DNA of 64,000 nt, taken from SZUA-368 sp028533045. Its GTDB lineage: Bacteria; Spirochaetota; Spirochaetia; DSM-2461. Shown one piece after another: positions 25,239-33,694 of the stretch; within the stretch, counting starts at the first letter, position 1, and each line of letters starts with the position of its first letter. A model generated the notes under the pieces. That model saw nothing but the letters and a program-made list of their open reading frames with translations. It was not told where the DNA came from and searched no databases. Made by a program: the position numbers and the translations under genes. The stretch is taken from the NCBI GenBank assembly GCA_050031985.1, contig JBNAIG010000019.1, positions 62,001 to 126,000 of the forward strand. The letters run 5' to 3'.

Positions 25239-27559
25239 GGTTCTTTAAAAGGTTTACGACCAAACTTATTCTTCTTTTTATCACGACTCTTCTCCTTTCT
25301 CTGCTCACTCTGGCCTTGCTGTCCCACCATATTCTCATGAATATTATTGATGAGAGTCAGGAAGCTCTTTACAGGGAAAAACTGGAGATCATTCTTAACG
25401 AGCTGGAACGTCAGGAAAGGACTCTCCAAAGTACGGGATTGCCCGATGCCTATAGACATGATATTCAGGAAATGACCCTTGAATCCATTGCCGATACCTA
25501 TTACAACCTGGACCTGGGGGATATTTATCCTTTTATCACCAATTATAATTTTGACATGATTCTACATCCGAATATCTCCTTCATGGGCTTGAACCGGGAA
25601 GAGAAAGCCATGATGGACCGGCTGGTTACGGGGGAAAGGGGAACCTTTTATACCGGTTTTCGGGGGGATCAGAAGTGGTATATTTACCAGGTCTTTGAGC
25701 CTTGGGACTGGATTGTCTCCTTTACCGTTTCGGTGGAGAACAAGTACAAAGATGCCATTTCCTACCGCCGAATTATGATCACTCTCATCTTTTTTTGGGT
25801 TAGCCTTACCGGTGTGGGTATGACTTTTATTTTGGTTGGTTTTACCCGGCCGATCCTTTTTTTGACAGAAACAGCCCGAAATATAGCGGCGGGTAATCTG
25901 GATGATACCTTTGAATTGAAACAGGGCGATGAGATTGGCAGTTTAGCAGAGAGTTTTAGAGAAATGCAGACCGCTGTGAATGACAAAATCGGTGAGTTGA
26001 GCCGGGAGATAGGGGAACGGCTGCGGGTCGAAGAGGAGCTCTCCCATGCGCGGAATCTCATTTCTGCCATTGTCGATTCCATGCCGTCCGTTATTATTGC
26101 GGTCGATCCTGGGGGAAATATTACACAGTGGAACGGACGAGCGGAAAAAAACTACCACTCCCCGGCCTCTGAGGTGCTGGGGCGCCCGGTCCGTGAGATC
26201 CTTCCCTGGATAGGAGATGTTTTGGAAGGGGCCCGGGAAGCCTGGGAACGGGATGAGGTGATTTATTCTGTTCGACGGGAATCGGAGCTGGCGGAAGGAA
26301 CCGTTTATGAGGATGTTGAGGTTTACTCCATGACAGCCCATGGCCAGGAGGGTCTGGTTATTCGCATTGATAATGTAACCGACGAAATCCTTTTGGAGCA
26401 GCAGATAGCCCAATCAAAAAAGATGGACGCCATTGGTCAGTTGGCGGGCGGGGTGGCCCACGACTTTAACAATATGCTGGCGGGGATTTCCAGTGCGGCG
26501 TCATTAATTGAAATGACCGGTGCCAGTGAGGATAGGGAAGCCATGGAGTATGTGAGCATGATACTTGAAGCTTCCGACAGGGCGGCGGAATTGACGGGAA
26601 AACTTCTCTCCTTTGGCAGACGGCAGGCTGTTCCCTTTGCGGTATTTCATTTTCATGAAGCCGTACAGGCGGCTTTGGCTCTTTTGGAAAGGACGATTGA
26701 TAAGAAAATCAATATCAGTTTTGATCCTATGGATGAGCCCGATGCTATTTCCGGGAGCTTTACGGCCGTACAGAATGGAATCATGAATCTGGTAATTAAT
26801 GCCTCCCATGCCATGCCCGAAGGGGGCACGGTAAAGCTTGCTACCAGTCCAGTCGTGCTGAGCGAAGAGGATTGCCAGGCCTATCCCTTTGAGTTGATTC
26901 CCGGTTCCTATGTTCGACTTGATGTGAAAGATGCGGGGGTTGGTATTGCTCCGGAGTATCTTGATAAGATTTTTGAGCCCTTTTTTACGACAAAGGAGAC
27001 CGGAAAGGGGACGGGGCTGGGGCTCGCCTCCGTTTACGGGATGATTCAGAATCATAAGGGGGCCATATCGGTGGATAGTGTTCCCGGTGAAGGTACGGAA
27101 TTTTATCTCTTTTTTCCTTTAAGCGAAGAAGAAGTGAAGGGGGGGCTAAATAAAGAGGGGCCCCTATCGGATAACGAGACTAAGGGAACTATCCTGCTTG
27201 TTGATGATGAACAGGTGGTCCGATACTCCATGAAATCCTATCTTGAGAAGAAGGGTTATCGGGTTGTGGCTGCCTCTTCCGGACAGGAGGCTTTGGATAT
27301 ATTAGGACTTCGCCATGATGAGATAGATTTGGTTTTGACCGATATGGTAATGCCCGATCTGAATGGAAAAGAGGTTTTTGAAGGGGTTAAAAAACTCAAT
27401 AAGGAGTGTCCCGTTCTCATTATTTCCGGCTATACTCAGGATAAGAACCTGGAACAGCTAAAGGCGGACGGTCTGGATGGATTTATAAGAAAGCCCTTTA
27501 AGTTTGAAGAACTGAACCGGGTGATCCGGGAAAATATCAGGAAAATCCCCCGCGAGTAG
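25235..27559 (+). CDS. Hybrid sensor histidine kinase (Cache-HAMP-PAS-HisKA-HATPase-REC)
   Basis: The 774-aa membrane kinase has a first membrane helix at residues 9-31, a single-Cache-type extracytoplasmic domain, a second helix near 180-205, HAMP, PAS (about 270-390), a HisKA domain with the phospho-His in GGVAHDFNNML, an ATPase with DAGVGIAPEYL and GKGTGLGLASVYG, and a C-terminal receiver domain with the phospho-Asp in LVLTDMVMPD and the Lys in FIRKPFK. It is translationally coupled to the duplicated binding lipoprotein, whose ligand state it probably reads. A downstream response regulator or phosphotransfer protein is not in the window. Confidence 0.93.
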   Translation: MRFFKRFTTKLILLFITTLLLSLLTLALLSHHILMNIIDESQEALYREKLEIILNELERQERTLQSTGLPDAYRHDIQEMTLESIADTYYNLDLGDIYPFITNYNFDMILHPNISFMGLNREEKAMMDRLVTGERGTFYTGFRGDQKWYIYQVFEPWDWIVSFTVSVENKYKDAISYRRIMITLIFFWVSLTGVGMTFILVGFTRPILFLTETARNIAAGNLDDTFELKQGDEIGSLAESFREMQTAVNDKIGELSREIGERLRVEEELSHARNLISAIVDSMPSVIIAVDPGGNITQWNGRAEKNYHSPASEVLGRPVREILPWIGDVLEGAREAWERDEVIYSVRRESELAEGTVYEDVEVYSMTAHGQEGLVIRIDNVTDEILLEQQIAQSKKMDAIGQLAGGVAHDFNNMLAGISSAASLIEMTGASEDREAMEYVSMILEASDRAAELTGKLLSFGRRQAVPFAVFHFHEAVQAALALLERTIDKKINISFDPMDEPDAISGSFTAVQNGIMNLVINASHAMPEGGTVKLATSPVVLSEEDCQAYPFELIPGSYVRLDVKDAGVGIAPEYLDKIFEPFFTTKETGKGTGLGLASVYGMIQNHKGAISVDSVPGEGTEFYLFFPLSEEEVKGGLNKEGPLSDNETKGTILLVDDEQVVRYSMKSYLEKKGYRVVAASSGQEALDILGLRHDEIDLVLTDMVMPDLNGKEVFEGVKKLNKECPVLIISGYTQDKNLEQLKADGLDGFIRKPFKFEELNRVIRENIRKIPRE

Positions 27560-27570
27560 TTTCGCGGGGG
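27547..27570. terminator. Bidirectional terminator hairpin between kinase and hcp
   Basis: A perfect 8-bp GC-rich stem (27547-27554 with 27563-27570), extended by an A-T pair, overlaps the kinase stop codon. On the minus strand it is followed by a short U-tract (ATTTTCC). It serves two convergent genes. Confidence 0.7.
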
Positions 27571-27580
27571 AAGAATAGTT

Positions 27581-29200
27581 TTAGCCAATCATTGTTTTAA
27601 TATCAGCTTCAACTTCTCCAATGCCGCCGATTCCAAAATTTTCCACCAGCACATTGGCTACGGTGGGGGAGAGGAAGGCCGGTAGAGTGGGGCCCAGGTG
27701 GATGTTCTTCACACCCAGGTGGAGGAGGGCCAGCAGTACGGTTACCGCCTTCTGTTCGTACCAGGCAATGTTGTAAACGATGGGGAGTTCGTTGATGTCC
27801 TCCAGCTCGAATACCTCCTTAAGCTTTAGGGCGATAAGGGCCAGGGAGAAGCTGTCGTTGCACTGACCCGCATCGAGTATTCGGGGGATGCCGCCGATGT
27901 CACCCAGATCCAGTTTGTTGTAGCGGAATTTGGCGCAGCCCGCAGTTAGGATGATGGTGTCCCGGGGAAGGGCCTCGGCGAAGTCTTTGTAGTAGTCCCG
28001 GCCTTTCTGGCGTCCGTCGCAGCCCGCCATAACGACGAACTTCTTCACCGCGCCGGATTTAACCGCTTCCACAACTTTGTCGGCCAGGGCGAATACCTGT
28101 TCATGGGCAAATCCGCCGACGATGGAGCCCGTCTCGATCTCTGTGGGGGCGCTACAGTTCTTCGCCATTGCTATTACGGCGGAGAAGTCCTTTTCGCCTC
28201 CTTCGCTGCGGTCGGCAATCTCTTTCACGCCGGGGAAGGCAACGTTTCCGGTGGTAAATACCCGGTCTATGTAGGAGGCCTTGGGAGGAACGAGACAGTT
28301 GGTGGTCATAACAACGGGGCCGTTGAAGCTGGCGAACTCCTTATCCTGAAGCCACCAGGCGTTACCGTAGTTGCCCACGAAGTGGTCGTATTTTTTGAAG
28401 GCGGGATAATAGTTGGCCGGGAGCATTTCGCCGTGGGTGTAGACGTCGACTCCCGTACCTTCGGTCTGCTTGAGGAGCTCTTCCATATCCTTAAGATCGT
28501 GTCCGGAAATCAGGATACCCGGCTTGTTGCTCACGCCGATATTAACTTCGGTGATCTCCGGGTTGCCGTAGGTTTCGGTGTTGGCCTTGTCCAGGGTGGC
28601 CATGGCGGTAACGGCCACTTCTCCGCACTTGAGAACCAGGGCGATCATTTCGTCGACGCTTAGTTCTTTGGTGGTGGAAGCCATTCCTTCTACCATGAAG
28701 TCATAGATAGACTGATCTTCAAATCCCAGAATGGCGGCGTGGTCGCTATAGGCGGCGATACCTTTGAGACCGTAGACCAGGAGTTCCCGGAGGGAGCGGA
28801 CATCTTCGTTTTCCGAGGAGAGAACACCGGCCGCCACAGCTTTAAGAAGCATTTCTTCTTTTGTTCCGGCGGTCCAGACGGCCGATTCGTGAAGGTCCCC
28901 GCTTATGTTATTTCGAGACTTGAGATCTTCCCGCAAAGCCAGACCCTGCTTAATCAGTCCCACCAGCTGATCATCATCAAAGCTTACATTGGTTACAGTC
29001 GTAAAAAGGGCCTTTGTGATGTAGTCGGCCACATCCCGGTCAACCTTCCCGGCCTTTTCCGCTACGACGGAGATCCCTTTAACCGTATAGATCAAAACAT
29101 CCTGAAGATTGGCCGTATCGCCCTTCTTTCCGCAGACGCCGTTGACCGTACAACCGCTGTTCTTTAGTGTTTCCTGACATTGGTAGCAAAACATTCCCAT
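27581..29200 (-). CDS. hcp: Hybrid cluster protein (Hcp, hydroxylamine/NO reductase)
   Basis: The protein holds a [4Fe-4S] cluster and a hybrid Fe-S-O cluster, and reduces NO and/or hydroxylamine in anaerobes. The N-terminal Cys set is C-x2-C-x8-C-x5-C (CYQCQETLKNSGCTVNGVC), as in the shorter class of anaerobes. Hybrid-cluster ligands are visible in GHDLKDMEELL, TNCLVPP, AGCDGR and TAGCAKFRYN. The start is ATG 29200, six bases behind AAGGAG, giving 539 aa; the upstream extension to 29254 lacks support. An Rrf2-type operator motif is found upstream at 29286-29306, consistent with control by NO or Fe-S status. Confidence 0.95.
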   Translation of the reverse strand: MGMFCYQCQETLKNSGCTVNGVCGKKGDTANLQDVLIYTVKGISVVAEKAGKVDRDVADYITKALFTTVTNVSFDDDQLVGLIKQGLALREDLKSRNNISGDLHESAVWTAGTKEEMLLKAVAAGVLSSENEDVRSLRELLVYGLKGIAAYSDHAAILGFEDQSIYDFMVEGMASTTKELSVDEMIALVLKCGEVAVTAMATLDKANTETYGNPEITEVNIGVSNKPGILISGHDLKDMEELLKQTEGTGVDVYTHGEMLPANYYPAFKKYDHFVGNYGNAWWLQDKEFASFNGPVVMTTNCLVPPKASYIDRVFTTGNVAFPGVKEIADRSEGGEKDFSAVIAMAKNCSAPTEIETGSIVGGFAHEQVFALADKVVEAVKSGAVKKFVVMAGCDGRQKGRDYYKDFAEALPRDTIILTAGCAKFRYNKLDLGDIGGIPRILDAGQCNDSFSLALIALKLKEVFELEDINELPIVYNIAWYEQKAVTVLLALLHLGVKNIHLGPTLPAFLSPTVANVLVENFGIGGIGEVEADIKTMIG

Positions 29201-29285
29201 TATTTTCTCCTTGGGAAAATTGACCTTTGGCTTCAATTCAGAACCAAGTTTCAATTTTCAAAAATTACGTTTTTATATAGGTAAA

Positions 29286-29306
29286 GCGGTGATGAAATAC
29301 CTAAAT
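29286..29306. promoter_or_regulatory. Rrf2-type operator motif upstream of hcp
   Basis: GCGGTG-N6-TACCTAAAT is the same pattern found upstream of the SBP-like operon (32554-32573) and the Rrf2 gene (33032-33051). A flanking CCTA-AA-TAGG dyad (29300-29309) and an AGGTA half-site (29279-29283) extend the region. It lies 86-106 bp before the hcp start. Confidence 0.6.
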
Positions 29307-29342
29307 AGGCTGTAGCAAAACCCTATACCTAACTCTGCCCCT

Positions 29343-29585
29343 CTAGTAATCCTTTCCTGCGGCCATAACATTGGCCGGGTCAAAAGCATGGCAGGGGGTG
29401 ACACCGTAGACCATGCCGCAGTGGGGGCACTTGCTTTCGAAAGTTTCCATTGGGAACTCTTTATCGCAATCTGAACAGGTCAGATTCATGGGCAGGGGCA
29501 TAGGTTGAGCGGAAAAGCCCATCATTCTTACTTTGTCTACTACTTGTTTTCCGTCTTCAAAAGAGCCGGAACATCCTTCATGCAT
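29343..29585 (-). CDS. Small zinc-ribbon-like protein, 80 aa
   Basis: The protein starts MHEGCSGSFED and carries two CxxC motifs (CSDCDKEF and CPHCGMVYG) plus extra Cys near both ends, which fits a zinc ribbon or rubredoxin-like fold. It is the last gene of the operon that begins at 32537, 9 bp behind the ABC ATPase. No function is assigned. Given its partners it may deliver or hold a metal, or carry electrons. Confidence 0.7.
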   Translation of the reverse strand: MHEGCSGSFEDGKQVVDKVRMMGFSAQPMPLPMNLTCSDCDKEFPMETFESKCPHCGMVYGVTPCHAFDPANVMAAGKDY

Positions 29586-29594
29586 ATTTTTCTC

Positions 29595-30605
29595 CTAATT
29601 TAGCTGTTCTATTTTCTCACCGTTCCGCAGTTTGGTTCGGTAAGTCAGTAACTGTCTGTCCATTTCCTCCAGTGTGGAGAGGACCGACCTTTCTTCTTCT
29701 GTTGTTTCGATGATCTTGTGGATTCCGCCATTCTTAATGACGATTCTCCTGTCTCCCATGAGGGCCAGGATGGGGTCGTGGGTGGCCATGAGGACCACTT
29801 TTTCTTCGCTGAGAAGGAGGTCCAGGGCCTGTTTACGATCTATCCCGGCGTTTTCGATTTCATCGATGAGGATGATGGGGGACTTGCTGAGTATGGCTGT
29901 GTCCGCAATCATCAAGGCCCGGGATTGGCCGCCGGAGAGGCTGGTAATGGCCGTGTCGGGGCTAAAGCTTTCGCCGGCCAGGGCGTTGGCGTTCTCTATG
30001 ATGCGCCGGATAACCTCTTCCCGGTTCTCCACCATGCGGCTCTCCGCGTGGAGTTCTACGAATTCGTAGACGGTAAGATCCATGACGAAGTTCATGTTCT
30101 GGGAGATTTGGGCCACCAGTTTGTCCTTGGTGGAAAAACGCCATTTTTTGTCCGGTTCGGAACCGTTTATCAGTACGGTTCGGGAGGTAGGGGTGTCCGC
30201 CTGGGCCACCCACTCGATGTCGCCCAGGAGCCGGCTTTTTCCCGACCCGGTGGGACCTACTATACAGATGATCTCACCCTGTCGTACGGTCAGTTTTTCA
30301 AAATTCTCCGCTTCGCCGGACTTGTTGGTTCCCGGAAGAATGGTTATATCCCTTACCTTATCCTCCTCGTGCCCCAGGAAGGCGTTCATCTGTTTGATGA
30401 ATTCCCCCAGCTGCCGGTAGTGGTGTTCCGGGTCGATGGCCATCTCTTCTTTTTCCTCATCATCGAAGCGGGCGAAATACTCTTCCAGATTCAGGTTAAG
30501 ATCCTTTTCCAGGGGGAGGTTGTTGTCTTTAAAATAGGACTCGGCAAAGGGGTAGCGCTTGAGGAGGTCCGCCAGGTTACTGCTTTTTACGGTTTGGGGA
30601 TTCAT
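29595..30605 (-). CDS. ABC-type ATPase without a membrane partner
   Basis: The 336-aa soluble ATPase has Walker A GPTGSGKSR (about residue 117), the signature LSGGQSRAL, Walker B IILIDEIENAG and the switch His in LMATHD. The N-terminal 70 residues (NLADLLKRYPFAESYF) resemble a short DUF1858/ScdA_N-like helical domain, as also found in the upstream binding protein. No permease gene is present in the operon or nearby, and there are no membrane segments. It starts one base behind the GTPase stop. Use of ATP for cofactor or metal-site remodelling, rather than transport, is my inference. Confidence 0.8.
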   Translation of the reverse strand: MNPQTVKSSNLADLLKRYPFAESYFKDNNLPLEKDLNLNLEEYFARFDDEEKEEMAIDPEHHYRQLGEFIKQMNAFLGHEEDKVRDITILPGTNKSGEAENFEKLTVRQGEIICIVGPTGSGKSRLLGDIEWVAQADTPTSRTVLINGSEPDKKWRFSTKDKLVAQISQNMNFVMDLTVYEFVELHAESRMVENREEVIRRIIENANALAGESFSPDTAITSLSGGQSRALMIADTAILSKSPIILIDEIENAGIDRKQALDLLLSEEKVVLMATHDPILALMGDRRIVIKNGGIHKIIETTEEERSVLSTLEEMDRQLLTYRTKLRNGEKIEQLN

Positions 30606-30606
30606 T

Positions 30607-31302
30607 CTATTTCTCCTCCATATTCATCTTTCTTACGTTGCCCATCTGGAACTTTTCCCCAATTCGGGTTTCGCCCAGGCAGTAGGAACAGAGGGCCGAG
30701 GGCATGGGAAAGCGTAGTTCCTTACCCACGAGAGTCTCGATATCTTCGGCGTCGTCAAAGAGAAGAGTGCTCAGTTCGTAGGCCCCTTGCCCGGTCAAGC
30801 CGTTCACATGGAGAATGACAGCGCCCGGGTTTACCGTGTTGACCCGGCTGGCGAAAACCTCCCGCTCCGCCTGGGACACAATGTCCCCCTTGGTAATGAC
30901 CACGATGTCCGCGCTTTTAAGCATGGGGCCGATTTTTTTAGGCGTGTTGATGCCGCTCAGGTTATCTATGACACAGACAGCTTTAATGCCTTTCACGTAG
31001 GGGGAACAGCGGTTACAGAGGCCCGCCGATTCGCTTACCAGCAGGTCAAAGCCCTCATCCACACCCCATTTGGTCACTTCTTCGATGTTGCTGATGAAGT
31101 AGTGGTCCGGGCAAAGGGCGCCGGAAAGTCCCTTCTTGACGGGGATTCCCGCTTTTTCGTAGAGTTTGTCGTCATCCGTATAGAGGCAGTCGAACTTGGC
31201 TACCGCCGTTTTGAGTCCCCGTTGGTTCAGGGCGTCGATGGTTTTGAGTATGACCGCCGTTTTGCCCGATGAGGGAGGGCCGGAAATGGTTACCAGATTC
31301 AT
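30607..31302 (-). CDS. UreG/HypB/CobW-like GTP-binding protein
   Basis: The 231-aa P-loop protein has Walker A SGPPSSGKTA at its N-terminus, a switch region near LLVSESAGLCNRCSPY and the guanine-specificity-like ITKGD. Cys pairs in LCNRC and in the C-terminal CSYCLGETRIG could bind metal. Family members insert nickel, cobalt or zinc into enzymes. It overlaps the upstream binding-protein gene by one base and abuts the ABC ATPase gene, so the three proteins are made together. The client metalloprotein is unknown; hcp lies next to the operon. Confidence 0.8.
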   Translation of the reverse strand: MNLVTISGPPSSGKTAVILKTIDALNQRGLKTAVAKFDCLYTDDDKLYEKAGIPVKKGLSGALCPDHYFISNIEEVTKWGVDEGFDLLVSESAGLCNRCSPYVKGIKAVCVIDNLSGINTPKKIGPMLKSADIVVITKGDIVSQAEREVFASRVNTVNPGAVILHVNGLTGQGAYELSTLLFDDAEDIETLVGKELRFPMPSALCSYCLGETRIGEKFQMGNVRKMNMEEK

Positions 31303-32537
31303 TACTGATCCTCCTCTACGGCTTTGTTAAAAACCTCTTCGCAGTGGGAGATGAGCCGGGCAATATCGTTACTGTAGATGTAGTCCCAGCCAAGCCACAT
31401 AAAGGGGGCCGGTTGGGGCAGGCGGTTGTCAATATCCGGGAGGACCGTGGGAAAGAGGCCGTTATGGGCCAAGACCGTTCCCACCTCGGGTGAAGCGAAG
31501 AAATCGATGACCGGTTGGAGTTTGCCTGCTTTTTCCTTTTTGGAAAGCATGAAAATGGGGCTTATGATAGCGCCGTCTTCGGGCCAAACCGTTTCGAGAA
31601 CACCGCCTATCTTCGTCATTTTCGTAAAGAAGTAGGGCATGATGGTAACAACCGGCTTGTTATCCTTTTTTCGGTCGCTTTTTACCATCTGGGAGGGGTG
31701 AAGTGACTCAAGAAGATTTTTTCCCAGCCGGGCCACCCCTTCGTCACCGTATTTCTTATGGATATTCAGGAGGATGCCGTTAAAAAGGTCAAAGTCCCCC
31801 ACGGGAAGGGAAATGCGGTTTTCATAAATCGGATCCATGATATCTTCCCAAGTCTTGGGAACGGCCACGTTCTCTCCCAGCGTTGCCAGTTCGTCCGTGT
31901 TGACCAGAAAAACGGCGGGGACCACGGATATTAGGGAGTAGTGCCCCCGGGGATCTTTAAGATCCAGTCCGTCAAAGGCGGAATTGAAGGTGTTTAGTCC
32001 GCTTAAATCTTCAAAAACGCCCTCTTTCTTGAATCGGCCTATCATCTTCTCGTCAAAAAACATATCAAAACCGGCGGAAATGAAGAGGTCCGGTAGTTCG
32101 GAGGCATCTTTAATGCCTTTAAGGTTATTTTCCACCCAGTCGAGTCCCATGGAGGCGGCCTTGAGTTCATGATTAATGGTGATGTCCTTGTGCTCTTCCA
32201 GGAAGGTGCTAAACTGTTCCATGAGGGGGAGACGAACCGGGCAGGGGAGCAGGCCGACGACTTTAAGTTCCGAATCTCCATTGGGCTGATCGGAACCCAA
32301 GGTCAAATCAACCTTGTCGTCGCCCCCTTCAATTGCTTCGGTAAGAAAGCGGGAAAAGGTTTCATAATCGAGTTGCTTAAGCATAAGCGCCGTTTCCAGA
32401 GTGACCGCTTTGCCGAACTGGGCTCGTTTGGCCTCGTCGCCCATGTGGTCAAAGCCATTGGACGTGAAAACGGGAATTGTCCTGGGGTGTTCTTCGGTTA
32501 TATCCCAAAGGGTGCTGGTCTTTTCAAAGTATGCCAT
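31302..32537 (-). CDS. Cytoplasmic solute-binding-like protein with N-terminal DUF1858/ScdA_N-like domain
   Basis: Residues 1-70 (LWDITEEHPRTIPVF, then TLETALMLKQLDYETF) resemble the DUF1858/ScdA_N helical domain that is found in Fe-S repair proteins. The rest (about 90-400) has the fold pattern of a periplasmic-binding protein of the iron/molybdate type: VVGLLPCPVRLPLMEQFSTF, then SVVPAVFLVNTDEL, then PKTWEDI. There is no signal peptide or lipobox, so it should stay in the cytoplasm, which is unusual for this fold. It opens the operon with the GTPase, ABC ATPase and zinc-ribbon gene. A good AGGAG site precedes ATG 32537, and an Rrf2-type operator lies just upstream. Confidence 0.72.
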   Translation of the reverse strand: MAYFEKTSTLWDITEEHPRTIPVFTSNGFDHMGDEAKRAQFGKAVTLETALMLKQLDYETFSRFLTEAIEGGDDKVDLTLGSDQPNGDSELKVVGLLPCPVRLPLMEQFSTFLEEHKDITINHELKAASMGLDWVENNLKGIKDASELPDLFISAGFDMFFDEKMIGRFKKEGVFEDLSGLNTFNSAFDGLDLKDPRGHYSLISVVPAVFLVNTDELATLGENVAVPKTWEDIMDPIYENRISLPVGDFDLFNGILLNIHKKYGDEGVARLGKNLLESLHPSQMVKSDRKKDNKPVVTIMPYFFTKMTKIGGVLETVWPEDGAIISPIFMLSKKEKAGKLQPVIDFFASPEVGTVLAHNGLFPTVLPDIDNRLPQPAPFMWLGWDYIYSNDIARLISHCEEVFNKAVEEDQ

Positions 32538-32553
32538 TCGGTAAACTCCTAAT

Positions 32554-32573
32554 GCGGTACTGCAATACCTAAA
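32554..32573. promoter_or_regulatory. Rrf2-type operator motif upstream of the SBP-like operon
   Basis: GCGGTA-N6-TACCTAAAT contains the dyad GGTA-N6-TACC (32556-32569). It is 17 bp from the start of the binding-protein gene and also sits between it and the Rrf2 gene's 3' end. A second dyad, CTGCA/TGCAG, flanks the same core. Confidence 0.65.
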
Positions 32574-32599
32574 TGCAGCGAAATAAAAATCCGAACCGA

Positions 32600-33004
32600 C
32601 TAGGCGGTAAAGTCGGATAACTTGATCTTCTTATAAGTATGATAGATATCTTCTGAAATTCTATGAAATTCACTGGAAAAAATGCAACTATGAAAAGCGC
32701 ACATCTTTTTCCCCAGAGGGCAGGCCCCCAGATTAACCGTTCCTTCTATAATTTCGTAAATATCGAGAAAGCTGATATCTTCGGCGGCTTTATTCAGAAT
32801 AAATCCTCCGGCTGGTCCACGAACGCTTGTTACCAGACCGGCTTTGCTCAATTTCTGGAAAACCTTGGCCAGGTGATCCCGGGAAGCGTCCAGTGCCTCG
32901 GCCAAATGTTTTACAGAAAGCCGTTCCGGTTGTTTTTGAGCAATTAAGGCCAGACCGTGCATGGCCAGGTAGGCGCCTTCGGTCATATTTACCAGGTTAT
33001 TCAC
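32600..33004 (-). CDS. Rrf2-family transcription regulator (NsrR/IscR-like)
   Basis: The 134-aa winged-helix protein has the typical Rrf2 start (YLAMHGLALIAQ), recognition helix (ASRDHLAKVFQKLSKAGLV) and wing RGPAGGF. Three Cys (95, 102 and 107 in ACPLGKKMCAFHSC) match the positions that hold an Fe-S cluster in NsrR and IscR. NsrR-type proteins use this cluster to sense NO. The start is GTG 33004 behind AAGGAGG. An operator motif in its own promoter (33034-33047) and copies before hcp and the novel operon suggest it controls all three. Confidence 0.92.
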   Translation of the reverse strand: MNNLVNMTEGAYLAMHGLALIAQKQPERLSVKHLAEALDASRDHLAKVFQKLSKAGLVTSVRGPAGGFILNKAAEDISFLDIYEIIEGTVNLGACPLGKKMCAFHSCIFSSEFHRISEDIYHTYKKIKLSDFTA

Positions 33005-33031
33005 TTTTTCCTCCTTGGGATAAAAATTATA

Positions 33032-33051
33032 TAGGTATAGTAGTACCTAAA
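33032..33051. promoter_or_regulatory. Rrf2-type operator motif upstream of the Rrf2 gene
   Basis: TAGGTA-TAGTAG-TACCTAAAT contains the dyad GGTA-N6-TACC (33034-33047), about 30 bp before the GTG start. This predicts autoregulation. Confidence 0.65.
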
Positions 33052-33093
33052 TACGTCTATGTCAATAAAGATTTAGTAAAAATGGGAAAATTC

Positions 33094-33537
33094 CTAATTT
33101 TGGGAGAGAATCTCTTCTACAATCGCCGCCGCTTTTTTCACAAAAACAGGGCATTTTGACTTGAAAAGCCCCTGTTCCTTGATTTGAGCCAGTTCTTTTT
33201 CGTCTGCCGGGTCGAGTCCCAACAACTCTTTACAGCGAATAGACCCGAATTTCTCCTCAAACTGCTTGAGAAATAGTGCGGGCAAGACGTATCCGCCTTT
33301 TTTGGAATCTTCGTCGTTGGGAACCGTATGCCCCCGCTTCAAACCCAAAGCCATAACCGAACCGGTTACAGCACCGCAGGTTTCTCCGCGCTTCATGCCT
33401 GCCCCGAATCCGCTGGTCAATTTTAGAGCCGATCCCCGGTCCAGTCCCAACTCTTCCGCAAAGGGTGTGAGAGTTGCCTGAGCGCAATTAAATCCCTGCC
33501 CGAAAATTTCATCGGCCTCTTTCTGCTTGTTAGTCAT
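33094..33537 (-). CDS. C_GCAxxG_C_C-family protein
   Basis: The 147-aa protein carries the family's spaced Cys residues: FNCAQAT, GETCGAVTGSVMALG, SIRCKELLG and SKCPVFV. The conserved GFGAGMKRG precedes the second Cys. Members are thought to be redox-active or metal-binding, but the reaction is unknown. A GAGGGG site precedes ATG 33537. It lies upstream of the Rrf2 gene on the same strand with an 89-bp gap that holds the Rrf2 operator, so it may be a separate unit. Confidence 0.82.
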   Translation of the reverse strand: MTNKQKEADEIFGQGFNCAQATLTPFAEELGLDRGSALKLTSGFGAGMKRGETCGAVTGSVMALGLKRGHTVPNDEDSKKGGYVLPALFLKQFEEKFGSIRCKELLGLDPADEKELAQIKEQGLFKSKCPVFVKKAAAIVEEILSQN

Positions 33538-33694
33538 GAGTATCCCCTCCCTTTGTCAGAGTTTAAGGGGCTTTGCCGGTTGTGTCCATAGTTGGATTTT
33601 TAGGGTAATCGTTGTTATTTGTTCTTTTTTGCTATATGATCTTTACGAAAATTTGATGCGTTTTTTCTATCGTATCCATGAGAAGAGGGTAATC

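Noticed and set aside
29718..30818. Open frame of 366 codons on the plus strand opposite the ABC ATPase.
   Set aside because: The minus strand holds Walker A, signature and Walker B motifs in order; the plus frame is a shadow.
33527..33694. 56-codon N-terminal extension of the alpha-2-macroglobulin gene.
   Set aside because: It overlaps the start of the divergent C_GCAxxG gene and has no ribosome-binding site; ATG 33695 has GAGGG before it and leads into the membrane anchor.
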